Source: Bugula neritina (Eukaryota > Bryozoa > Gymnolaemata > Cheilostomatida > Bugulidae). Taken from it: 64,000 bases of DNA. The translations under genes were made by a program, and so were the position numbers. Under the pieces are notes generated by a model. That model was not told the DNA's origin and made no database searches. It saw nothing but the letters and a program-made list of their open reading frames with translations. Each line of letters begins with the position of its first letter. The first letter of the stretch is position 1. The stretch lies in assembly GCA_964035545.1 (NCBI GenBank), contig OZ037768.1, positions 10,097,241-10,161,240 on the forward strand, in the 5' to 3' direction. This document shows positions 11,758 to 22,900 of this stretch, one piece after another.

Positions 11758-13481
11758 CAGTGGTTTCCAACCTGGAGGGAATTCCCCCCTAGGGGGGAAT
11801 TTGGACATTTTAGGGGGCGAATTTGGATTTTGAAAAATTCACAAAATTCGTTGACGGTTTTTGAGCTCTTGCAAGTTACATGTATGTGCATATCTATAAA
11901 TCTTCATCTTAGTATATCTATTTAACCAAAGCATTTTCTGCAATCTCAGTTTACTTCTACATGAATATGTTTATTAACTACTCTACCCTAACTGTTCTCT
12001 GCGCTACTTCAAATGAAGGTCAAAAATATGCAAAGACCAACAGGCCAACTTTTAGCAGTCATGCATGTCAATCTCTATGAACTGTATACTACATACCTAG
12101 TGAAGGTGTATGCTACACTAAATAATCTGAACCTAAAAATGCTGGAGTGCAATCATATCATTGCTTTTTTATGGCAGCAATGTTTTTAAAGTTACACTGA
12201 AGTGGTGACATCTATCAAAAACATGGTGTTTTTCTCCACACTCAATAAACTTTTATAGGAGAAGAACCTGTTCCGATTTTAGGTAAAAATGGCACAGGTA
12301 AAAATTGCACACTGGTGTTAAATTTTCTCAAACCCAAACCTTCAAACCCCCCCCCCCCATCCTGAACGCCTAACCCCCAACTCAAATCTTCAATGCTAAC
12401 ATTGAAAGTGCCAGTTTTACTTAATTTTCCATTTGTGCTATTATTACCTCTGCCATTTTTACCTGTGCCATCTGTTCCAGATCATTTTTAAAAAAACTTC
12501 TAGGCTCTCTCTGAAATTTTAATACAGTTTTCACGGTATTTCTCTGAGCTACCTCCCAAAAAGAAAGAGCTAGATTCTTAGCTTGACATGTGACCCATTG
12601 CAACGATTTGTTGAAAAAGTTTCAAAGCAATTACAAAAGGATTTTATTGAGTTGGTTCACAATTCAGCAATGAAGGGTGCATGATATGAAAATTTCTTCA
12701 GTTGATGTATTGTAGGTAGTGTTCAGTAAAAATGGCACAGGTAATAATGGCACAAATGAAAAAGTAGGTAAAAATGGCATACGAATTGTTTATTGCGTGG
12801 AGAACTTTAAGTAACATGGCCATTGATTGGAAAAATATCCTCAGCTATGCTATTGGGGTGGGGGTTTGGAGTTTAAAAGAGAGGTTTGAGGTAAGGATTT
12901 TGGGTTTGTACTTGGGGTTCTGGAGTTTGGGGGGTGGAGTGGGGGTTAGAGTTAGGGAGTGGGGATTTGGGGTTCAAGGATTGGGGGCTTGGGGTGGAGG
13001 GTTTGGGGTTTGAGTTTGGACAAATTTAACATCAGTGAGCCATTTTTACTTACTTTTCCATTTGTGCCATTATTACCTGTGCCATTTTTACATGCACCAG
13101 TTTTATCTAAAATAATTGTGGGTTTCAACAAGCAAACTCTTCCTACACATAATTGACAAAGCAGAGTTTGGTGCCATCAAAGTGAAGAGAAACTGCCTTA
13201 ACCTGCAGAGTGACTTAAGATGGGCCTGGTCAAACACAGAGCCAGGCTTAAGCAAGCTGGCACAAAAGCATCAAATGAAGCCACAACATACGCTGTGTTT
13301 GATAACATAAAAATAACGATAATATTGCTATTATTATGTAATTATATTATATGCAAATATAATAAAACGAAATATATTGCATTGTATCATATATTCTCAT
13401 TCAGTAAGTCGAAGGGGCGGGGAAATTAATAGTCAACATTTACGAAAGGGGGAATAGTATAAAAAAGGTTGGGAACCACTG
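11758..13481. mobile_element. hAT-like non-autonomous element, copy A
   Basis: It begins cagtggtttccaacctgg and ends aaaggttgggaaccactg, giving inverted ends of about 16 bp of the CAGTGGTTCTCAACC class known from hAT (Charlie-type) elements. The inside has no transposase ORF. It matches copy B at 24187 along most of its length in the same orientation, with small indels (for example a longer C run near 12348). It contains two palindromic modules (12281-12470, 12726-13100) separated by G-rich loops. Confidence 0.8.
12281..13100. repeat. nested palindromic modules of GGTAAAAATGGCACA units
   Basis: Arms made of repeated ggtaaaaatggcacagg and taataatggcacaaatg units face their reverse complements (tgccattattacctgtgcca). 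The first pair spans about 12281-12470, the second 12726-13100. The loop of the second is G-rich (ggggtttgggg-like). The same arms are found in hAT copy B (about 24566-24750 and 24988-25275), alone at 28749-28912, and as a single end at about 45115. This suggests a separate MITE family nested in the hAT. Confidence 0.65.
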
Positions 13482-13983
13482 GTTTATGGAATCTTGTGTT
13501 TCACTTTATATTACATGCATTTACCAGCATGTAATTCAGAATTAATAGGTTTGAAGTATACACATTTTTCAAACAAGATTTGCTGGAGTTGGCAAAAGAA
13601 TATGGTGGAACAGATTTTCCCTTGAGACAAATAAACAATAGAATGTTTGATATTTTTATATTTTCACTTTCATTGCTATAACACATGTTAATTGTATGCC
13701 TGGATCAATAATCCATTAAAGTTGTTCTGGCATATATAATCAATAAGCTATTAAAGTATATAGCAGAGTGCAGAGTTTGCTGGACTCTGAAATATTCTAA
13801 TATTAATATTATACACAGAGTAAATTATAGATCAAGATATTTACTGATTGATTTGCTTTAACTAGTCAATTAAAGTCGGTTCTGTACGAAAGCATAAGCT
13901 TTTATAATCAAAGCAAACAACAGAAATAAAGTTTTTATAACTTTCAAACTGAAATTGACTTAAGGAAAAGAGGCATAGAAATT

Positions 13984-16900
13984 ATGGCACTCATTTTGAT
14001 GCTACTACTACTAAACATTATTTTCACAGGTAATTTTATTTACCGTTTATTTATAATTCTATGATAAAACTAATTGCTTATAGCTTCTTTTAAAATTAAT
14101 AATATTTAATAGTTGTGAGGAATATTTTTACATTTTAATGGCAAAGTTTTCAATTTGTTACAAACGTAAGTTCATGTAAAGCCAAAATGCTGCTTATACT
14201 TTTTCCATTTAGATGCTGACACTCTTGGTCCAACGTTCAGCAGCAGATATTAATTTAGGCTGTTACATGGACAGTAATTCAAGAACTTTAGATGGTCTGT
14301 TCACAAATACTGCTGACAGCGTTACTCTGTGTACTTCCTACTGCTTTAAGAGGGGTGAGCATTTTAGTAGTAATAATTGAACATCCAACTCAAAGCATTT
14401 TAATGCACTCGTTATAGTATTATATGAGCTAAAAACCTATAGAAAAAAATATTATTATAACATTATGTAAGTACAGACCATTTAAGAATACGATTGAACA
14501 TTGGATTTTTATACCCAATAGAGGAAGTGCTCTATATATGATAATGCATGCATGACGATGAGCTCCATATACTTTTCCATAGCTAGCACGCTGCCCTTAT
14601 AGTTACTTTTAAAGAAGGGGATGATGTAAAACCTGGTGAATTTTCTGTTATATTGAAAGAGTTATAATAGAATATGGCACACGTCAAAAGCATGTAGACA
14701 TTTCTGCTATTGAAGTGTCTAACAAAAATAGGAAGCTTCCTTATTGACATGCACATGTTAATGTTATTGATTAAAACTTTTTTGCCCAGAAACAAAAGAA
14801 AGCTTGTAAATAAAGCTATATGATCAATGATAGTGCATATAAATGCACATTTTTTGTTGCTAAAAACTATTTTTCTATTGGTTATGACCAGGCTTTTCTT
14901 TATTGTGCTATCTATACAACATATACTTGAATGTTTGTTCTTTAGTTTAATCATGGGGTGGAGTGGTGACTGATTGTTGGAACAAAAATAAGGTGCATTC
15001 TTTATAATAGCTGTGTTATTCTATTTTGAGCTATTGTCAAAGTCTACTTCATTCTCAAAAATTTAACTACCCGCACAAAATAAAGTTTCAGAATGAATTT
15101 ATGTAGAGTTCACATTTGATTTATTTTTTATTTTTCACATGATTATAGCACTATAGTCACTAATTGAACCCAGAAAGTGTTGACGGTTGTGTATAGCCAA
15201 AATAATTTAGAAGTTTGGATTTTTCACCGCCTTTAGCAATCTGGCAGTTACCATATTATGACATAACTCTTTAGACTTATTCATGCTGTTTGGTATAAAA
15301 ATATGTTCATCTGAAAATTAATTATCCATTACAGAATTGCCATTTGACGGTGTTATGTGAAGCAAATGGTACCTTCTGGTGTATTCTGTCTCTTCATATT
15401 ATATTAGAATGTGATTTTACACTGTGTTAAGTTTTCTTGAATATATTTAGTAAGTTTTAAGCTCTTTTTGGTATAAAAAGATGCTAAACAGAACAAATCA
15501 CCTAGCAAACCAATGGGTTTTGAAACATTAAGTATAGTGAGTATATAATTACCTGAGAGTTACTCGAAGTATGCAGGCATGACATTGAAATATCGAAAGA
15601 ACAATAAAGTGGGGTCTGGCCGGCCAGGGGAAATACAAGGACCAAAAGTATAGTACTGATTTATAATTATTTTATCACAAAGTCTATCGGCGTGTTTATC
15701 TACTGTAGGCTGACATCTTTCATCTCGTAGTCTCTCGTTCGTCCTTGATCCAATATGTATTTTAATAAACAAATGCACATGGCATTATAACGTAGCATCT
15801 CGCTAGTCCGTAATTAGTGATAAACAAAAGACACATAATAATATAACATCTCCCTTCTTAAGCAGGTGACTTCCTTCTATAACATTGTGATTAAGGTTGC
15901 TGAGATTAATAATATGATACGAGTATACATGATTAATATGGATTGGGGATTAACAATGAAACTAAATAACTATGTACAGGGTGGGAAACGGCTAATAGCT
16001 TATCCCATGTGGAAGTCCTTGTATTTAGCGGGGAGGACTCCACGGTTGCTTCTGGGTTGACGCTCTGGTGGTGGTGCCGCGTTCCTGAGAGGTGTTGCAG
16101 GCAGGGCAGGCATGTGGGGGGATTCATTAGGAGCATCTCCAACATCAGTATCAGCAGCATCAGCGACACCAAGGGTCTGTGTGTTATCTGGTTTGAGGTG
16201 AACACGATTCCTACGCACTATATACTGACCGTTGTCAACCAAGTAGGATCTGGGGGAGTCATGCTGTTCGACAATCATTCCTGGCGACCATTCTTTGTCA
16301 GTGCTTGACCTGATTAGTGCAGGAGTCCCAGGTTCCAGATCAGCCAACGGCCGTGCATGGCGGTCATGGTACTTCTTCTGCAAGTTTTGGTTGGCTATTA
16401 GTTGTTGGCTAGCCTCAATAACAACTGGTTTAAGCGACTCGGCAGTGATTGGCAAATCACTTCTTAGGGCTCTGTTGAACAGAAGCTCAGCTGGACTGAA
16501 AGCACAGCCAGTGATAGGAGATTGCCTGTATTTGAGTAGTGACCTGTATATATCCTCTCTTTCATCCTCACATTTTTTTAGAAAGGCTTTCATCGTTTGC
16601 ACATAACGCTCAGCCATTCCATTGGACTTAGGGTAGTGCGGACTAGATGTTACAATGGTGAAGCACCAGCTTGATGCAAAAGTCTGCATGATTCTACTGC
16701 TGAAAGGCATGTTGTCCGCCAGAATGGAAACTGGCACCCCGTGTACAGCAAATATGGATTTCAATGCCAAAACCACGTCTTCAGCAGTCTTTCTCCTGAG
16801 TAATCTCAGCTCGGGGAAGTGAGAGTAACAGTCCACAACTACCAAGTAATCATTATTCTTATAGGACAGTATATCCATAGCCACTTTATTCCATGGTAGA

Positions 16901-19900
16901 CTTGGCAGCTCATGAGACATTAACGGCTCTTTCTGTTGACGGTTGGAAAACTTAGCGCAGGTGAGGCAACTTGACACTTCATTCCGTATATCAGCAGATA
17001 GCCCAGGCCAATAGAATGATTTCCTCGCAAGCTCCCTGCATTTCTCAACGCCCAGGTGGCCCATGTGTAGCGACTTTAGAATGTGCTTCCTCTGTGACTT
17101 CGGAACTATAAGCCGCTCTTCAACGTAAAGAAATCCATCCACATCATAGATGTCAGATCTAACATTCCAGTAGGGTTGGATTTCTGTGGGGGCCTGACTC
17201 CGTCTACTCCATGACCAACCATCTTGCAGTGCTTTTTTCAGACTGTCCATTGTCGGGTCTTCAGCATATGACTGTCTCATCTCATTCATGGCGCTATCAT
17301 CGGTTTCTAAGGCATGAACCATCACAACTTCACCTTCGAGATCACACTGATCATTTGTAACGCGTTGAAGGTAGGCTCGGGATAGTGTGTCAGCAATATA
17401 TAAATACTTGCCCGGAACATATGTGAACTCAGCTATCCGGTATCTTTGTAGTCGCAGAAGTAGTCTTTGCAGCCTTGGGGATGCCTTGTGCAACGACTTG
17501 TTCATTATCGGGACGAGAGGTTTATGATCCGTCTGTATGTGAACAGCACGTCCATAGAGGTAGCTGTGAAAGCGCTCACAGCCGAACACAACTGCTAGCA
17601 GCTCCTTATCTATTTGGGGATAGTTGCACTCAGTCTCAGTTAAGCTGCGTAAAGCGTATGCAACAGGTTTACCTTCCTGTAGTAACACTGCACCAAGTCC
17701 TGACTTTGAAGCGTCAACTTGTAAATGCGCATCCTTGGTAACATCAAAATACTGCAAGACAGGTTCGGATGTAAGCAAGCGTTTAATTACCTGGAAGCTT
17801 TCCATTTGTTCTTTGGACCACACCCACTGACTATCACTCTTCAGTAGCACTCTCAAGGGCTCAGTACAGGCTGACATGTTGGGTATGTAGGCTCTTAGAA
17901 AATTGAGAGTACCAATCAGTCTTTGTACTCCCTCTCGGTCTGTTGGGTCAGGCATGGCCTCAATAGCAGCTATCTTGTCTGGGTCAGGACGCAGACCATC
18001 TTTCGATACTATATGGCCTAAATAGCGTACCTCCGTCTGATTCAACTGAATCTTCTTGCGATTAAACTTCACATTAGCCTCTTTGGCCTTTACCAATAGC
18101 TTTCTCAGATTGGCATCATGTTCCTGTTGTGTCTTTCCAGCTACAATGATGTCATCAAAATACACTGAGACACCAGGCAAGTCCCCAAATATTTGCTCCA
18201 CCTTCTTCTCAAAGACTTCAGCACTTGAGTGAAGACCAAATGGAAGTCTATCAAAACAGTAGCGACCATATGGGGTGTTGAACGTTGTGAGCAGACTACT
18301 CTCTTTGGTCAAGGCTACATGCCAGTATCCATGTTTCATGTCCATGATGGTGTAGTATTGCATACCATTGAATCTGAAGGCAATGTCTTCTAATGTGGGT
18401 ATCTTGTGATGTTCTCGTCTCACTGCTCTGTTCAGGTCCTTGGGGTCTAGGCATATACGAACCGACCCATCTTTCTTTTCAACGCATACCATACTACTCA
18501 CCCAGTTGGTTGGTACGTCAACCTTAGATATGATTCCAGATGCCTCCATATCATCCAGTTCCTTTTTCACTTTGTCTAACATACTGAGTGGGACACGTCT
18601 TGGATGATGAACCACAGGCTTCACATTCTCGTCAACACATATCTCGTGCTCTCCATCAAGTCTGCCAACGCCTTCAAACACCTCAGGGAACTCCTGAAGT
18701 ATCGAGGTTGACAACTGATCAACTCTGCGGATCAGACCAAAAGATTCAGCAGCCTCGAGGCCAAGTATGGGAGGAAGGTCCTCATCAACCACCTCGAAGT
18801 GGACACTCTGGCTATGCTCCTTGTGGTTCACGGTGAGTTGAACTGCACCCACATTCTTGATCTTGGCCTTATTATAGCCGTAAAGGCATACAGAAGTGGG
18901 CTTTAGAGTAGCACCAAGTGACTGAACGGTTCTTAGGTTGATGCAATTTGTTTCAGCTCCAGTATCAATCTTAAACTGAATATCATTGGCCTTTCCTTTG
19001 TCACTGACCTTCATCGGAAGAATCCAAGATTTCAATTTAGATTCATTAGAAAGAGCACCAACAGCACCTATGAACAAGCTATTCATTTGTTTCGCTGCAA
19101 GAGCTTTGCCTTTGCAGACTTTCTCAAAGTGATTTTTCTTCCCGCAGTTATGACATGTCTCGCCATAAGCAGGACATCTGCCTTTGGCATGTGTGTATCC
19201 ACAAAATTTGCAATCTATGTTGTCCTTACGTGTGTTACTTCTGGTTATATTTTGCGTAGCGCCAGGCTGACTCTGCACAGTGCTGACTGCAGCATCATTT
19301 ATCTCATTGACTGTCTTCATAGTAGTATCACCGGCAGCCATCCTTGACATCTGCTGTTTGGTAATCTCAGCAGCACGGATGTCATCTAAGGCACTCTCAA
19401 GTTTAACGTTTTTGTCACGGAGTAGCCGCTCCTTCAGCTTTCCATCAGTGAGTCCAAACACAATTCTGCAGAGAAGCATTCGGTCTCGCAATTCGCCAAA
19501 ATCACATTTTGTAGCTTGAGTTTTTAGACGTTTCACAAAGGTGTCAATGGGCTCTCCATCACTCTGACTGAGAGACCAAAAAACAAACCATTCATACAAC
19601 ACGTTGCGCCGGGGATTGCAATAGGCTTCAAACTGCTCCAAAACATCAGCCATAACATCCTTGCTTTTACCTGCGGGAAAGTCAAATTGACCATAAATCT
19701 CAGTAGCTTCCTCACCAGCCTGGTTCAGAAGTATAGCAACCTGACGTCTATTAATACCCGCATTCTCAGGAGGAGGCTCTTGGCCACTCTCTTGAGGCTT
19801 CAAAACCAAATCACTTGCAAGCAAATAATTTTCCAAGGCCCTTCTCCACTTCCTCCAATTGTCTGACACATTACCTTCAAATGATAATTCTCCAGGGGCC

Positions 19901-22900
19901 TTCAAACCTTCCATGACAGCTCCAAGGCAGACCAACACAGTCCACAACAACAAACAACTAAAAGCTAAACAATCACCACTCCAATGGCAAAGTAGGGTGC
20001 GAGTACGATCTAGCTGCCACCATGAAACATTAAGTATAGTGAGTATATAATTACCTGAGAGTTACTCGAAGTATGCAGGCATGACATTGAAATATCGAAA
20101 GAACAATAAAGTGGGGTCTGGCCGGCCAGGGGAAATACAAGGACCAAAAGTATAGTACTGATTTATAATTATTTTATCACAAAGTCTATCGGCGTGTTTA
20201 TCTACTGTAGGCTGACATCTTTCATCTCGTAGTCTCTCGTTCGTCCTTGATCCAATATGTATTTTAATAAACAAATGCACATGGCATTATAACGTAGCAT
20301 CTCGCTAGTCCGTAATTAGTGATAAACAAAAGACACATAATAATATAACAGGTTTAAATTTAAATTCTTTTCTTGGTTGCCAAGGATTTAGATACGCTGG
20401 ACTTCAAAATAAATATCAGTGCTTCTGTGGTAGCGGTGACCTAGAGAAAAATGGTGGCCTGATTTCTGAAAATGATTGCAACAATCCATGTCGTGGTAAT
20501 ACAACTCAGACATGTGGAGGAGCTCATAGACTCTCAGTCTATGAGTTTTTACTACCAAAAACAAGTAAGGATACTAAACGTGGTAAAATGGAAATAGGTG
20601 TACTAGATATGAGTTGGTTAAAAGTTGACCTAGTAAGCATGAATCAATAAAGAGTAGATATAGTGCACATAAGCCAATCACAAGTTAGCATAGTAGAAAT
20701 GGACCAATGAGAAGTAAGTATATTGAATATCAACAAGTAAAAAGTATAATAGACAGCATTTATAACATGATTATTGACACCCTTAAATCGAATCCTATAA
20801 ACACAAACATATATTTCAACTTTGTATTTTGTTCCCTTTATTTAAACACAATTCAGATTCCCACAATAGTAATAGTACTAGTATTAGTACTAGTAGTAAC
20901 ATTAGTACTGTTATTACTATTATAGTACTACTCATGTAAAATTCCCACTCTTTGTCATTCTTGTTTAAATGACTTAAATCATATTAATTTATTTCACATG
21001 TTCCTAACATCTGGTAGAATAGCAACAAGCATAATATATCATTTGCCCACTTTACTCTGCAGATTCTACTAAATGGTGGAAAGTTAATAATATAATCATG
21101 AACATATATGAAAAATCAGTGCAACAGCTTTAACTCTTCTAAAAGCTTCTTATTAAACAGTATAACATCAGCTGAACATAGGGCCATATAGCTAAAGGTT
21201 TCAATCAATACTTCTCTCCCATTGGGACAATTTTGTCAAAAAAATTATTCACTGACTAGTGATAGTTGTTCTTTCATAACTATTCAGCTAGAAAAATATT
21301 TGATAAACATTTTGGTTTTAAAAATATTTCAAGTTCAATCACTGAAAGCTTATTTTAAATTATTAAAAAGCATTGGGATTAGATCAAGCTGTTATTAATC
21401 CTTCCTTAACTTTATTCATACATTAGCGATCATCAATGCTGGCATCTTCCAAAGAGCTAAATTCGTTTCTTTACACTGAAAGGCATAACTCCTCATTCAA
21501 GTATTTACTGCATGGCAAATCTCTACACCAACCACTTTTAGTAATAAAATATAGAAAATAGTCTAAACAAGCAAATAATTTATTTTGCTGAAAATAAAAA
21601 CTATTTGAATGATCATTAAGATGGTTTGTTGTAGATAGACAAGAAGTGTTTGTTTTGCTGGAAGAAAATGTTACCAATTTGAATGTGTTTTTTATTGGGC
21701 GAGCTCAGACCCACCGACAATGTACTGCACGTAACCTGTCTCAACAATATCTTCTGTGAAGGATATACTTATGACAGAGCTGATGGCACATGCAAGCACC
21801 TTGAGAGAACCTGCTCTTTAGCTTCTATAACTATGACACAGGTCTATCTTGTGAAGTCAAAACTTGGCCAGAATTACTGTGGGAAATAAAATTTTCAAAA
21901 CTGATTCTTATCCATTATATAAATTTATTAAACTGTTATTTGATATATTGCATAAACTATGTGTGTGCTTTTGTATATTTAAACATTTCCAAAATTTCTG
22001 CAAACGGTTCTTCCTATATATTGACTATGTGTTTTGTGTTGATAGATATCTGCACACTTTTGAATGTAAAATCACTTTATATTGTACAAATCTTGTGTTT
22101 ACATTAAATCAATGTATCAAAATTGAAGTTGTCTGTCCCTTTTTAATGAAAATAAATGCTGTCCATGAGAAAAAATTCTCTTTACGTCTTTAACTATGGC
22201 ATAAATCTATTTTGCAAAATCAAAAATCTGCCAAAAATACTGTGCAAACTGACTAAAAACTGAGTGGGGCACATTATACGCAATGAATTTTACAATATAC
22301 CATATAGTGCATGGAATATTTGTGTTTTGAAGTTGTTCATTCACACATTTATGGAGACTTTTGATTAGGGTTCTCCCTAGAGCAAGTTTTCAGTGAATGA
22401 AAAAACTCAAGCGCAATATACAAATAATGCAAAGCTTGATAACTCCATTATATATGCAGAGTTGTCGATACCTGTTTGTTTTCTAGCAAGAACCTCTGTT
22501 AAATAAAAAAAGTTACTTGCAAATTTATATTCAGTGGAGAGCCATGGCTTCGTTATAAAAACCTATAGCAACAAAGATTAATCTCAATATGCTCCACCCT
22601 CTCTCTTTACAGAGTAACGCTGGCAATAGCTTCTGAGTACAGACCAATCAAAGTTCTTCTATTGGCGTCTATATAACAACCTAAATACTTACTGTTGAAT
22701 GTCACAATACCAGTGGCGGCATCTAAATTCAAATATTAGCAGTAGTTCGACTTTGGACTTGTATGATATTAGCAACTCATTGAAAACTGCTTGGCTAAAT
22801 TGTAAATATATGCAATAGTTATATACTTATTCAATGCCATGAGTTTTAACAGCAGCTAAGATTTGATATCATCAGGAAGTTTAAAAGTAACCTATGATTA

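Larger units (their letters stand above)
15521..20350 (-). mobile_element. intact Ty3/Gypsy LTR retrotransposon
   Basis: Two 328-bp LTRs (15521-15848 and 20023-20350) begin TG and end CA on the plus strand and look identical. The 5-bp TSD ggttt is at 15516-15520 and 20351-20355. On the minus strand the 5' LTR is the right one. It is followed by a primer-binding-like TGGTGGCAGCTAG, and the 3' LTR is preceded by a purine tract (AAGAAGGGAGA). A single polyprotein fills the inside. No envelope ORF is seen. It inserted antisense to the WSC gene, 34 bp upstream of exon 3. Matching LTRs and an open frame point to recent insertion. Confidence 0.95.

Noticed and set aside
12774-13013. 79-codon Gly/Val/Leu-rich ORF
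   Set aside because: It covers the G-rich loop of a palindromic module in hAT copy A. The equivalent region in copy B does not keep the frame.
15560-15778. 72-codon ORF in each Gypsy LTR
   Set aside because: It lies wholly inside the LTR and is identical in both because the LTRs are copies. No similarity to a known protein.
16009-19519. Plus-strand ORFs across the Gypsy element
   Set aside because: They are antisense shadows of the polyprotein and show no domain similarity.
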